Notes: generated by a model not told the origin, from the letters alone. A DNA stretch of 64,000 nucleotides from Deltaproteobacteria bacterium (GCA_021850095.1 JAJZRX010000001.1:62001-126000); one strand, 5' to 3'. Counted from the stretch's first letter, positions 8,317 through 18,306 are shown. Translations and numbers: made by a program.

Positions 8317-9732
8317 TCACTCCTTCAGCATCTTCAAACGCTTGGAAAGGGCCGGCTGGGAGATGCCCAGAAGCCGTGCCGCCAGGGTCTGGTTGCCGCC
8401 GGCCCGCTCCATCGCCTCCAGCACCAGAAAGGCGGCCGCATCGCTGAAGGTTGGCAGTTCGTCGAACCCGGCAAAAGGGTTCTGGCGGGCCGAGTTGGCC
8501 CCGGTCGTCGGGCATTCGGACTGCAGCCGTTCAACCGACTTGACGAAAGTTTCCATCGAAAGCATCCGGTCGCGGTGCACGCTGACCGCATCGTAGACCA
8601 GCGCCTTCAGTTCGCGGACATTGCCAGGAAAACAGTAGGTCGCCAGATACTGGGCCAGCCCCTTGGGGGGCGTCGGTTTCTTCTTGCCCAGGGCCCGGGC
8701 CGCTTCATCCAGAAAGTGATCCAGCAGCAGCGCGATATCACCCCGCCGTTCACGCAGCGCCGGCAGCTGCACCTGATGGGTCCGCAGCCGGTAGTACAGG
8801 TCGCGTCGGAAGATCCCGCTGCGCTCCTTCTCGGGCAGGTTCTGGTGGGTGGCGACGATTACACGGGCTTTGAGCCGCTTGGGCAGGTCGCTGCCGAGCG
8901 GGAAATATTCACCCTCCTGCAGCAGCCGCAGCAGCTTGACCTGGGAAGGGATGCTCAGGTCGCCGATCTCGTCCAAAAACAGCGTGCCGTCGGCAGCTTC
9001 CTCCACCATCCCCCGCCGGGCCTGCTCGGCACCGGTGAAGGCACCCCGGACATGACCGAAGAGCGTGTCGGCAAAAACGGTGTCATCCAGCCCGGCCACG
9101 TTGACCGTCACCAACTTGCCGCGACAGCCGCTCAGGCTGTGGGCGGCCTTGGCGATCAGCTCCTTGCCGACTCCGCTTTCGCCGGTGATCAGCAGCGGCT
9201 GGGGGCTTTTGGCGACCGCCTCCACGTAGGAAAAAATATCCAGCATGGCCCGGTCGGCGGTGACGATCCCGGTAAAAGCCTCGGGATGGCGCAGTTCCCG
9301 CGAAACCAGGCGGCTGGACATCTCCTGGTAATCCCGCCGCATCTCCACCATCCTGACCGCCCGCAGCACCGCCCCCACGATCCGGTCTTCCTCGTCGGTC
9401 TTGACGCAGTAGTCGAAGGCGCCCAGCTTCATGCAGCGCACCGCGGTTTCCAGCTGGTTGAGGCCGCTGACGACAATCACCAGCATTTCGGGATGCCGTT
9501 CGGCGATCTGTTCCAGCAGTGCCTCCCCCGACAGGTGCGGCATGGTCAGGTCCAGCAGCACCAGCCCGACCTGGCCGCCATCCAGGACCGTCATGGCCTG
9601 GCGGCTGTCGCTGCAGGTCAGGATGTTGCTGATGTTGGCGCAGGACTCCAGTGTCAGCGAGAGCGAACCGAGCCAATCCGGCTCGTCATCGACCAGCAGA
9701 ACGCTGAAATCGGGGTAGGTCGCGTTTTTCAT
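8317..9732 (-). CDS. sigma-54-dependent response regulator (REC-AAA+-Fis)
   Basis: receiver domain (LLVDDEPDW...VLLDLTMPHLSG), GAFTGA loop, C-terminal HTH LAARLLGISQPALSKRL. Confidence 0.92.
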   Translation of the reverse strand: MKNATYPDFSVLLVDDEPDWLGSLSLTLESCANISNILTCSDSRQAMTVLDGGQVGLVLLDLTMPHLSGEALLEQIAERHPEMLVIVVSGLNQLETAVRCMKLGAFDYCVKTDEEDRIVGAVLRAVRMVEMRRDYQEMSSRLVSRELRHPEAFTGIVTADRAMLDIFSYVEAVAKSPQPLLITGESGVGKELIAKAAHSLSGCRGKLVTVNVAGLDDTVFADTLFGHVRGAFTGAEQARRGMVEEAADGTLFLDEIGDLSIPSQVKLLRLLQEGEYFPLGSDLPKRLKARVIVATHQNLPEKERSGIFRRDLYYRLRTHQVQLPALRERRGDIALLLDHFLDEAARALGKKKPTPPKGLAQYLATYCFPGNVRELKALVYDAVSVHRDRMLSMETFVKSVERLQSECPTTGANSARQNPFAGFDELPTFSDAAAFLVLEAMERAGGNQTLAARLLGISQPALSKRLKMLKE

Positions 9733-11480
9733 CTGTTCTCCTCCTCTGGGACGGTTGGCAGTGTCAGCGTGACGTCCGTTCCGCGGCCGGGGATCGAATC
9801 GAATTCCAACATGCCGCCATGCTCCTTGACGATGCCGGCCGAAACCGACAGCCCCAGTCCGGTGCCTCCCGTGTCACGCTTGGTCGTGAAAAACGGGTCG
9901 GTCAGGCGCGCCAGATTTTCAGGCGCAATGCCGCTGCCCTCGTCTCGCAGCCGGAAGGTGACGGTGCCGCGCTCCCGGTCGTAACTGGTGGTCAGCTGGA
10001 TGGCCCGGCTGATGTCCGGCAGGGCCTGGCAGGCGTTCAGGATCAGGTTGACCAGTACCTGCTCGATGCGCTGGCTGTTGCCGCGAATCCCGGGCAGCTC
10101 CTCGGCATACACGGCAGAGAAACGAACCGTGGCCTTGCGGATCGAGGGCTCCACCAACCGTACGGCCGCCTGGGCCACGGCGTTCAGGTCGACGATCTCG
10201 TTAAGCGAGCTGTTTCCCTGGCGGGCAAAGTCCTTCAGGTCATCCACGATCCGTTTGATGCGCTTGCCGGCCTCCTGCAGCTTCTCCAGGCTGCGCGGCA
10301 CCTCCTCCCGCATGCGCGAATAAGGCAAGCCACCGCAACTGAAGTCGCCGTTCTCGCGGTAATACTGTTCCAGCACCTTGGCCGCATCGGCCTGGAAACG
10401 CTTCAGCGTCGGCACTTCCAGCAGGATCAGGCCGGTCGGGTTGTTGATCTCGTGGGCCACCCCCGAAACCAGCACCCCCAGGGCGGCCATCTTGTCGGCC
10501 TGCAGCAACTGCTGCTGGTTCAGACGCAGCTCCTCCTCGGCGTGCCGCCGCTCGGCGATCTCGCGGGTCAGGTCGGCGGTGCGCAGGGCCACCTGGCCGT
10601 GCAGGGTCCGCGACCAGAGCGCAAAACCGCCCAGAAGCAGGATCAGCGGCACCACGACAATCGCCGCGTACCTGGCGATCGTGCGCAGATCCACCGGCTG
10701 CGGTTCCAGCACCCCCAGCCATTTGTTGTAGATCAAGCTGTACTGGCCGGTTTTCTTCAGAATCGCCAGCCCTTCATTGAAGCGCGAAAGCAGCTCGGTG
10801 TTGCCCTTGCCAACCGCATAGCAGTAGCGCTGGGTAGCCACGTTGCGCACGACCGGAATCAGGTTGGTCAGCTTCAGTTCACGGATGATGTACATGCCCG
10901 GCACGATCGCCACGATGGCGTAGTCGGTCGTGCCGGCCGCCAGTTGGCGCAGCGCATCGGCCGGGGTCTCGGTCAGGGTCAACCGGCCGCTGAATTTATG
11001 GCTGACCAGGTAGTCGTGCATGATTCCGCCCCGGTGGACGGCCACCGTTCTTCCTTCCAGTTCATCCAAGGCGTTGACGTTGGGGGAATCGCGGCGGGCG
11101 AAGACGGCGTGATTGACGATCGTGTGGGGCAGTGAAAAATCGACCTGGCCGGCCCGCTCCTCGGAATAGGACATGCCCTGCAGCACATCGATTTTCCCAC
11201 GCTGGAGAGCTTCCCGCATTTCGGCCCAGCTCCCCAGGCGGAACTGAACCTTGATGCCCATAACCTCGGCGATTGCCTTGGTCAGTTCGACGTTGTAGCC
11301 GCTGGGCTGGCCGTCTTTATCGATGAATTCATAGGGGGGATAGTCGCGGTCGCCGCCGACGACGATGACCGGGATTTTTTCGGTGGGAGGTGGTACGGCT
11401 GCAGCCGTGATCGGAAAGAAGAAGCACAGGCCGATTATCAACAGCAACCGCCAGACCTGTGCTTCTCCCGGGAACAGCAT
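9729..11480 (-). CDS. sensor histidine kinase with periplasmic solute-binding (SBP_bac_3-type) domain
   Basis: YPPYEFIDKDGQPSGYNVELTKAIAEVMG; GVAHEINNP H-box; NLILNACQAL; GGTGLGLSVSAGIVKEHGG; overlaps the regulator gene by 4 nt. Confidence 0.92.
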   Translation of the reverse strand: MLFPGEAQVWRLLLIIGLCFFFPITAAAVPPPTEKIPVIVVGGDRDYPPYEFIDKDGQPSGYNVELTKAIAEVMGIKVQFRLGSWAEMREALQRGKIDVLQGMSYSEERAGQVDFSLPHTIVNHAVFARRDSPNVNALDELEGRTVAVHRGGIMHDYLVSHKFSGRLTLTETPADALRQLAAGTTDYAIVAIVPGMYIIRELKLTNLIPVVRNVATQRYCYAVGKGNTELLSRFNEGLAILKKTGQYSLIYNKWLGVLEPQPVDLRTIARYAAIVVVPLILLLGGFALWSRTLHGQVALRTADLTREIAERRHAEEELRLNQQQLLQADKMAALGVLVSGVAHEINNPTGLILLEVPTLKRFQADAAKVLEQYYRENGDFSCGGLPYSRMREEVPRSLEKLQEAGKRIKRIVDDLKDFARQGNSSLNEIVDLNAVAQAAVRLVEPSIRKATVRFSAVYAEELPGIRGNSQRIEQVLVNLILNACQALPDISRAIQLTTSYDRERGTVTFRLRDEGSGIAPENLARLTDPFFTTKRDTGGTGLGLSVSAGIVKEHGGMLEFDSIPGRGTDVTLTLPTVPEEENR

Positions 11481-12394
11481 CAGTCTCTCGGAATTGCCAG
11501 CATCCGGTCCAGCGCCCCTTTGGCCTTGAGTCGGATATCCTCCGGAACGCTGACAACCGGTGACAGGGTCTGGAGTGACAGCAGTACGTCCTCCAGCGAG
11601 GTCAGCTTCATGTTGGGGCAGAACAGGGCCGGGGAGGCCAGGATGAATTCCTTGTCCGGGCTGTCGAGCCGCAGCTTGTAGAGGATGCCGGCTTCGGTGC
11701 CGACGATGAACTTTTTGGCCGGGCTGGTGCGGCAGTAGTCGTACATGCCGCTGGTGGAGCAGACGTGGTCGGCCAGAGCCGAAACCTCCGGCGAGCTTTC
11801 AGGATGGCAGATGAAGAGCGCATCCGGGTGCTCCGTCTTTTTCTGCAGCACGGCCTGGACCGTCATGCGCTCGTGGGTCGGGCAGAAGCCTTCCCAGAAA
11901 ATGAACTTCTTCTCAGGTACGAACCGGGCGATCCAGCGCCCCAGGTTGCGGTCCGGCACGAAAATCAGCTTTTCTTCCTTAAGAGATCTGACGACTTTAA
12001 GGGCATTGGCAGAAGTGCAGCAGATGTCGGAATGGGCTTTGACCTCGGCCGACGAGTTGACATAGGTCACGACCGGCACGCCCGGGTGCTGCGCCCGGAG
12101 CTGTTCCAGTTCTTCGGCGGTGACCATGTCGGCCATCGGACAACCGGCGTCGGGACGCGGCAGCAGCACCGTCTTGCCGGGCGACAGGATCGCGGCCGAT
12201 TCGGCCATGAAGTGCACCCCGCAAAAAACGATTACATCGGCATCGGTTTTGGCGGCCTCAATTGACAGCGCCAGGGAATCGCCGGTGATTTCGGCAATCT
12301 CCTGCACTTCGTCGCGCATGTAGTTATGGGCCAGCAGCACGGCGTTGTGCTTTTGAAGAAGTTCCCTGATCTGCTGCTTGATTGCTTCGCTCAT
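11480..12394 (-). CDS. nadA: quinolinate synthase
   Basis: [28 protein letters not shown] and conserved Cys positions. Confidence 0.93.
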   Translation of the reverse strand: MSEAIKQQIRELLQKHNAVLLAHNYMRDEVQEIAEITGDSLALSIEAAKTDADVIVFCGVHFMAESAAILSPGKTVLLPRPDAGCPMADMVTAEELEQLRAQHPGVPVVTYVNSSAEVKAHSDICCTSANALKVVRSLKEEKLIFVPDRNLGRWIARFVPEKKFIFWEGFCPTHERMTVQAVLQKKTEHPDALFICHPESSPEVSALADHVCSTSGMYDYCRTSPAKKFIVGTEAGILYKLRLDSPDKEFILASPALFCPNMKLTSLEDVLLSLQTLSPVVSVPEDIRLKAKGALDRMLAIPRD

Positions 12395-12599
12395 CGTTCA
12401 ATGATCCTCCTGCCGGGTCTTTGCTGCCGGCAAGAGTGCCATAAAAAACAGATAAAAACAACCGAGGTTACTTGAAAAAAACGGACGGCGGCAAGAACGG
12501 CAAAATTTCCGAACATAGTGACATGAACTGTAAAGAAACGGTTCAGATGTGGATGTACAAACACAAGCGCCCCGTCGGTAGACGCCCGCAGCTTGACAG

Positions 12600-12720
12600 C
12601 CAAGTCTGTAGCCGCCCGGATTGATCCGGTGGTGCGAAAGCCGGTCGGGCGACCTTACCGCCCTAGCCGGACGACTGGCCGGCTGACCCTCTGTTCGTCA
12701 GAGGGTGAAGCTCCAGGCCA
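12600..12720. other. hairpin-rich intergenic region, candidate structured RNA or leader
   Basis: successive inverted repeats: GGGCG/CGCCC, AGCCGG/CCGGCT, ACCCTCTG-TTCGT-CAGAGGGT; lies between nadA and a Rho-independent terminator. Confidence 0.35.
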
Positions 12721-12732
12721 GATTAACTAAAA

Positions 12733-12758
12733 AAAGCCCGGCAAAAAACCGGGCTTAA
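12733..12758 (-). terminator. intrinsic terminator downstream of the Met-rich small ORF
   Basis: minus strand AAGCCCGGTTTTTTGCCGGGCTTTTTTT. Confidence 0.75.
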
Positions 12759-12787
12759 AAATACTATGTTTTATTTAATAGACATTA

Positions 12788-12958
12788 TCATTTGCGTCCT
12801 TTCCGGCCCAGCATCATCTTCCCGTGGTGGGTGATGACATGAACGTTGTGGTTCGGTTCAAACCGGATCATTTTTTCATGCTTTGCAAGCATGACCGGCA
12901 TCATGTTTTTCAACGGCATCATTTTACGTCCCGGAATCATCATTTTCATGATTTTCAT
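12788..12958 (-). CDS. Met/His/Lys-rich 56-aa small protein, absent from the ORF track
   Basis: translated by hand: MKIMKMMIPGRKMMPLKNMMPVMLAKHEKMIRFEPNHNVHVITHHGKMMLGRKGRK*; AAGGAGGT RBS upstream, terminator downstream. Confidence 0.7.
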   Translation of the reverse strand: MKIMKMMIPGRKMMPLKNMMPVMLAKHEKMIRFEPNHNVHVITHHGKMMLGRKGRK

Positions 12959-12996
12959 GACAGTCACCTCCTTGTTATATTAATTTCTACACACAA

Positions 12997-13059
12997 AGTA
13001 TATCACTATCAGATGAACTTGGGAGGATAATTTTAGAGATAAGATCATAAACATCTTAT
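12997..13059 (-). promoter_or_regulatory. putative promoter of the Met-rich ORF with upstream palindrome ATAAGAT-N7-ATCTTAT
   Basis: minus strand GTTCATCTGATAGTGATATACT (12997-13018) and palindrome ATAAGATCATAAACATCTTAT (13039-13059). Confidence 0.5.
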
Positions 13060-13099
13060 TTTGTGATGGCAGTTACTGGAATCGATATGCGTGTTATCC

Positions 13100-13960
13100 T
13101 TATCTCAACGCAGCCTCTAAAAAATCGGTCAGCCTGCGTCGGTATGGCGAATCCGGAGATAGAAGTGCCTCGGTGTGGTTTCCCCCCTCAATCCGCCAGT
13201 AGGTTTTGGGCTGTCCGGCGCGCTCCATCAGCCATGTGCCGTGCTGGAAAGGAACAACCTGGTCGGCGCTGCCGTGGATCAGCAGAATCGGAATCGGCGC
13301 TATCCGGCCGATATAATCGGCCGGACTCAAGTCATTGCCGATCAGCAGTTTCGAGAGCGGCGATTTGACGAAGGCAAGCAACGGCATTGTGCCGATGACA
13401 TCTCTGACGATGCTCTGGTAGGAGAAGAAGGCAGAATCAGCAACTACCGCCCTGATTCCCTGCTTGTCGCCATCTCCCACAACTACAATTGAAACGGCAC
13501 CGCCCAGACTCTGTCCCAGCGTAAACAGCTTTGCAGGGTCGATGTCCCGGCGGGAACGCACATACTGCAGAGCTGCCTGGGAGTCCTCGTACACTCCTCT
13601 GCGGTTTGGCGTCCCTTCAGATTCTCCGTATCCCCGGTAGTCGAAGACAAACAGGTTGAAACCTGCGACCGGCAGCCAGGAGACAAAGGCGAAGTGGGCC
13701 GTCATGTTCTGGGCGTTGCCGTGAAAATGAATGACGGTTCCCTTCGGGGTTCCGACGGCAGGAATGAACCAGCCGGAAAGCCTTGTTCCGTCCCGACTGG
13801 CAAAGCGTACCGGTTCGTACTTCAAGCCGTGACTCGCCGGAGTATCATAAACCAGCGAGTCCGGGTAATAGAACATCTCCTTGACCCGCCAGCGGGCAAT
13901 CACCAGCAGCAGAGCCAGCAACAGAAGAATTCGCATGATCCGTCCCCGCAGGATATCCAT
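13100..13960 (-). CDS. alpha/beta hydrolase (serine hydrolase)
   Basis: VIHFHGNAQN, GQSLGGAVS nucleophile elbow, late HTEA histidine. Confidence 0.88.
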   Translation of the reverse strand: MDILRGRIMRILLLLALLLVIARWRVKEMFYYPDSLVYDTPASHGLKYEPVRFASRDGTRLSGWFIPAVGTPKGTVIHFHGNAQNMTAHFAFVSWLPVAGFNLFVFDYRGYGESEGTPNRRGVYEDSQAALQYVRSRRDIDPAKLFTLGQSLGGAVSIVVVGDGDKQGIRAVVADSAFFSYQSIVRDVIGTMPLLAFVKSPLSKLLIGNDLSPADYIGRIAPIPILLIHGSADQVVPFQHGTWLMERAGQPKTYWRIEGGNHTEALLSPDSPYRRRLTDFLEAALR

Positions 13961-14029
13961 TTCAAAGCCCTGACTGACCCTCGCACTGATAAAATGGTTT
14001 TCACTGCCGCCAGCGACCCCAGGGTGAAG

Positions 14030-14461
14030 TTACACGTCCAGCACCACAACTCCCTTCCAGAGGTTTTCCGCGAACGCGACCTGCAGGCGGTGCAGAGTGA
14101 CCGCCTTGACATCCACCAGCAGTCGATGGCGTCCGGCATCGATCTGCTCACCGCTGACCATCGCCTCCAGGAAGAAACCTTCCCCGTGTTCTTCAATACG
14201 CACACGCTCGGCATGCAGCAGCAGACGACGGGCATCCTTGTAGAAAATCAGTTCCTGCAGGAAGGAGAGCAGCAGCAGATCCAGTTCTTCATGCTCCAGT
14301 CGCAGGACCAGATCCTGTTTCCGCAGCACCTGTTCCGGCGCGTCAACCATTGTGCGCAGCAGGGCGGCGGCGCTGGCCATGAACAGTTCCTCCCGTGTTT
14401 CTCCCCAGGCCTCGAAAGCGACATCGGCAGTGGCGATCTCTTCCAGAAAGCGAAATGGCAT
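14030..14461 (-). CDS. archease
   Basis: TADVAFEAWGETREELF...LLSFLQELIFYKD...VDVKAVTLHRLQV; adjacent to rtcB. Confidence 0.85.
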   Translation of the reverse strand: MPFRFLEEIATADVAFEAWGETREELFMASAAALLRTMVDAPEQVLRKQDLVLRLEHEELDLLLLSFLQELIFYKDARRLLLHAERVRIEEHGEGFFLEAMVSGEQIDAGRHRLLVDVKAVTLHRLQVAFAENLWKGVVVLDV

Positions 14462-14478
14462 GGATTACTCCACTAAAA

Positions 14479-15936
14479 TCAACCCTTGATGTTGCCGATC
14501 GGCACCAGCTTGGCGACCCTTCTGCTCAATCCGGCCTCTTCCGTGGCCCGCGCCACGACGTCTATATCTTTGTAGGCCAGGCCGGCTTCTTCGGCCAGAC
14601 CACCGTAGGAGGCGGTACGCACATGGATTCCGCGCTGCTCCATCTCACCCAGCAGCTTGCGCCCCTGGACCATCTTTTTGGCCTGGTGCCGGCTCATGGT
14701 CCGGCCACTGCCATGGGCGGTGGTACAGAAGGTGGGGGCGGAGCTGGCCTGTCCGGCCAGCAGGTAGGAACCGGTCTCCATGCTGCCGCCGATGATAACC
14801 GGCTGGCCGGTTTCCCGGTAGCAGTCGGGCAGGCCGGGCATGCCCGGCCCGAAGGAACGGGTGGCCCCCTTGCGGTGGACCAGCACCTGCCGCAGCTGCC
14901 CGTCAATCAGATGCTGCTCCAGTTTGGCGGTATTGTGGGCCACATCGTAGACCATACGCATCCCCAGATCCTCGGGTGAACGCCGGAAGAGCCGGGAAAA
15001 CACCTCGCGGATACGGTGCAGGATCACCTGGCGGTTGGCAAAGCCCATGTTGGCGGCACACTTCATGGCGGCAAAATAGGCCTGCCCTTCGGGAGAGCGG
15101 AAGGGGGCGCAGGCCAGCTCCCGGTCATACAGCTTAATCCCGTATTTGCCGGTCATGACCTTCAGAAAGGTCTGCAGGTAGTCGGTGGCCACCTGGTGGC
15201 CGAAACCGCGGCTGCCGCAGTGAAACATGATCACGATCTGGTTGGGGATCGTGATGCCGAAGGCTCGGGCGGTTGTTTCATCAAAGATGTTTTCCGGACG
15301 GGCCACCTGGATCTCGCAGTAGTGGTTGCCCGAACCCAGCGTACCGATCTGGTCGAAGCCCCGTTCGATGGCTTTGTCGCTGCAGGCGTCGGCGTCAGCG
15401 CCTTCGAAGCAGCCCCCCTCCTCGGTCATCTCCAGGTCTTCCGGCAGCGCCAGGCCGTTCTCCAGGCACCAGCGGGAGCCGTGCTCAATGACACGCCGGA
15501 ATTTACTCCGGGAACAACGCACGAAACCGCTGCAGCCGACCCCGGTCGGAATCGCCAAGAACAGCTGGTCCACCAGTTCGCGGATGCGCGGCCGTACTTC
15601 CTCTTCAGTCAAAGTAGTCAGAACCAGTCGCATGCCGCAGTTGATGTCGAAGCCGATCCCTCCCGGCGAGATCACGCCGCTGTCCGGGTCAAAAGCCGCC
15701 ACGCCGCCGATCGGAAAGCCGTAACCCCAGTGACCGTCCGGCATGCACCAGGAGTAGTTGATGATGCCGGGCAGACAGGCTACGTTGGCGGCCTGCTCGA
15801 AGACGCCGGCCTCCATGCCGTCCAGCAGCGATTCCGTGGCGATGATCCTGGCCGGGACCCGCATGCCCTCCTTGAAGCTGACCGGCAGTTCCCACACGGT
15901 GTCAGATATTTTATTCAGTTGAGGGGGGAGTGACAT
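14479..15936 (-). CDS. rtcB: RNA-splicing ligase RtcB
   Basis: MPDGHWGYGFPIGGVAAFD, GGIGFDINCGMRL, MFHCGSRGFGHQV. Confidence 0.95.
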   Translation of the reverse strand: MSLPPQLNKISDTVWELPVSFKEGMRVPARIIATESLLDGMEAGVFEQAANVACLPGIINYSWCMPDGHWGYGFPIGGVAAFDPDSGVISPGGIGFDINCGMRLVLTTLTEEEVRPRIRELVDQLFLAIPTGVGCSGFVRCSRSKFRRVIEHGSRWCLENGLALPEDLEMTEEGGCFEGADADACSDKAIERGFDQIGTLGSGNHYCEIQVARPENIFDETTARAFGITIPNQIVIMFHCGSRGFGHQVATDYLQTFLKVMTGKYGIKLYDRELACAPFRSPEGQAYFAAMKCAANMGFANRQVILHRIREVFSRLFRRSPEDLGMRMVYDVAHNTAKLEQHLIDGQLRQVLVHRKGATRSFGPGMPGLPDCYRETGQPVIIGGSMETGSYLLAGQASSAPTFCTTAHGSGRTMSRHQAKKMVQGRKLLGEMEQRGIHVRTASYGGLAEEAGLAYKDIDVVARATEEAGLSRRVAKLVPIGNIKG

Positions 15937-15977
15937 GGCCTGTTCCTCCGTGGTAAGGCTGCGGTGCATCTGCATGT

Positions 15978-16536
15978 TCATTGTTCCCTGACGCGCATAC
16001 CGTCGTCCAGCTGGTTGGAAGGGTGCAGCACGACCGTTTCTCCCTTGACGAGGCCGTTCAAGATCTCGGCCTCGACCTGGTTACGGTGCCCGACCGTGAC
16101 CGTCCGGCGTTGGACCCGGCCCTGCTGCAGCACAAAGGTGCACCAGTTCACGACCCGCTCGCTCTTTTTCAGAACCCGCAGTACCGGCCCGTTTCGAGGG
16201 GGGGGCGCAGGCTGATGGTTCGCCCGCCGCCGGTCTGTCCCGGTTCGGCGGACAGCAGGGCCGCCCGGGCTTCCTGCAGCTGGGCCGTTGCCGCCCTGGT
16301 CCGGTAGTCGGCCGCCTTGAACGTGTTGGTCGCATGCTGCTCGGCACATCCAATCCCCCCAGGATGTTGAGCAGGGTGGATTTTCCGCTGCCCGAGGCCC
16401 CCAGGATCACGACGAACTCCCCGGCCCACAGGTCGAAATCGACCCCCCGCAAGGCGTTGGCCTGCACATCTCCCATGGTGTAGATCTTGGAGATGTTGTG
16501 AATGTGAAAGAGTGCCTGACTTGACTCGTTGGCCAC
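15978..16536 (-). pseudogene. remnant efflux operon: ABC-transporter ATPase N-terminus joined to an HlyD/MFP C-terminal fragment
   Basis: [22 protein letters not shown] runs into HlyD-like [21 protein letters not shown]..., then [40 protein letters not shown] in another frame. Confidence 0.75.
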
Positions 16537-16551
16537 CGCAGATCAACCTCC

Positions 16552-17643
16552 TTAAGACGGCCCGCCGGCACCGAAGGATGCTGACAGGGCAGGATGGGTG
16601 ATCTTCCCCTGGTGAACGTTCACCGCCGTTGCCAAGCCCGGGTTCCCGGCAATGGCCCGTTCCACCCCCTGGTCGGCAAGCATCCGGATGTACGGCAGCG
16701 TGGCGTTGGTCAGTGCCAGGGTGGATGTACGGGGGTAGGCTCCCGGCATATTGGCAACCGCATAATGGACGATACCGTCCACCAGGTAGGTCGGATCATC
16801 GTGTGTTGTGGGACGGGTCGTCGCGACGCACCCTCCCTGGTCGACAGCCACATCGACGATTACGGTCCCTTTTTTCATCTCTGTGAGCATCTCGCGGGAG
16901 ATGAGCAGCGGGGCCCTGGCTCCCGGAATCAGGGCCGCCGTGATAATCACATCCGCATCGCGTATCTCTGCCCGGATGTTTTCCGCTGCCAGCATGCCGG
17001 TCCGCACCCTTCCACCAGTCAATTCGTCGATCCGCCGCAGGCTTTCAATGCCCCTGTTGAGAACAACCGTTTCCATGCCGAGGCCCAGCGCAACCCGGGC
17101 GGCATGGCGGCCGACAATGCCTGCGCCGAGGATGAGCGCCCTGGCCGGCCTGACCCCCACCATCCCCATCGGAAGAAGACCTGATCCTTCCGTGATCCTT
17201 TGCAAGCACCAGGCCGCCGCCAGAGGGGCCATCAGCCCCGCCACCTCACTCATGGGCGCCAGCAGGGGAAGCGAGCCATTGACCTCCAGTGTCTCATAGG
17301 CGAGTGCCGTTATCCCTCTCTCCATCAAAAACGTCGTCAACCCCCGGTTTGGGGCCAGATGCAGATAGGTGAAGAGAGCCTGACCCTGCCGGAGAAGCCC
17401 AAACTCCTCCGGAAGCGGCTCCTTGACTTTGACGATCAACTCTGCTCCCCGAAACAGCTCTTCGCGACTGACCAGCACAGCTCCGCTCTGCCGATAGCTG
17501 TCGTCCGGGAAACCGCTCCCGTGCCCCGTGCCGTTCTCCACGAACAGCTTATGACCGGCTGAAACGAGCTCCGCTGCACCGGCCGGTGTGATGGCGGCCC
17601 GGTACTCCTCTCGCTTAATCTCCTTCGGAATGCCGATGATCAT
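16552..17643 (-). CDS. ald: alanine dehydrogenase
   Basis: MIIGIPKEIKREEYRAAITPAGAAEL; LILGAGIVGRHAARVALGLG; VDVAVDQGGC. Confidence 0.93.
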   Translation of the reverse strand: MIIGIPKEIKREEYRAAITPAGAAELVSAGHKLFVENGTGHGSGFPDDSYRQSGAVLVSREELFRGAELIVKVKEPLPEEFGLLRQGQALFTYLHLAPNRGLTTFLMERGITALAYETLEVNGSLPLLAPMSEVAGLMAPLAAAWCLQRITEGSGLLPMGMVGVRPARALILGAGIVGRHAARVALGLGMETVVLNRGIESLRRIDELTGGRVRTGMLAAENIRAEIRDADVIITAALIPGARAPLLISREMLTEMKKGTVIVDVAVDQGGCVATTRPTTHDDPTYLVDGIVHYAVANMPGAYPRTSTLALTNATLPYIRMLADQGVERAIAGNPGLATAVNVHQGKITHPALSASFGAGGPS

Positions 17644-17671
17644 TGGATTTTCCTTTCCGCGTCCCTGCCGT

Positions 17672-17911
17672 TCATAGCCCTGTTTCCCCTGCATTCGCCT
17701 GCGCCAATGCCTCAATGTTCAAGGGGACCCCTTTGTGCGGGTCCAGAACGAGAGAGATGCCCCCATTCCGACATTTGCTTTCGCAGATGCCACACCCGAA
17801 ACATCTTTCGCGGATCACATGGCATCTCTTCCGACCGGAGCCGACTTCCGAAACCGGGAGAAGTTCCATGGCGTCGAACTGACAGTAGATGAGAGTCGTG
17901 AATAATGACAT
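17672..17911 (-). CDS. short 4Fe-4S-motif protein, possibly the C-terminal remnant of a larger iron-sulfur protein
   Basis: single CFGCGICESKC motif followed by a tail typical of longer 4Fe-4S proteins. Confidence 0.45.
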   Translation of the reverse strand: MSLFTTLIYCQFDAMELLPVSEVGSGRKRCHVIRERCFGCGICESKCRNGGISLVLDPHKGVPLNIEALAQANAGETGL

Positions 17912-17930
17912 ATCGTCCTCGCTGTTTCGT

Positions 17931-18305
17931 TCACTCTCCGGATGATGTACGACGATGACTCCAGAGTCGCGCATAGATGGCCAAATTGACCAGCAAAACC
18001 GTGAGTCCGAACACAAGCTGTGTGTGACGCGTCAGGCCGAGAGGGTAAAGGAACGGCTCCAGATAGCGCTCAATAAAGGTTACGTTGTAGCCGGCACCTC
18101 CGCCCAGCCGGCGGAGGTGATTTTCCAGATAGGTCAGCGGGCATATCCAGCCGCCCAGCTCTATGGCTGCTCCCCAGAGTGCTGCAGGAAGATGGAGCCA
18201 GGCCATACGTCTCCAACGCAGTACCGCCAACCCGCCCGCGAGAACGAAGAGAACAAAACAGGCATGCACGAGAAGCACCAGGTCGGCAAGTAACAGGTAG
18301 CGCAT
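17931..18305 (-). CDS. DUF2784-like membrane protein
   Basis: HACFVLFVLAGGLAVLRW...ELGGWICPLTYLENHLR. Confidence 0.75.
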   Translation of the reverse strand: MRYLLLADLVLLVHACFVLFVLAGGLAVLRWRRMAWLHLPAALWGAAIELGGWICPLTYLENHLRRLGGGAGYNVTFIERYLEPFLYPLGLTRHTQLVFGLTVLLVNLAIYARLWSHRRTSSGE

Positions 18306-18306
18306 A

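Noticed and set aside
12600-12720. Mini-ykkC (guanidine-II) riboswitch, because one hairpin has an ACGA loop
   Set aside because: Only one stem on a given strand carries an ACGR tetraloop; the other has TTCGT (ACGAA on the opposite strand), so the paired-hairpin consensus is not met.
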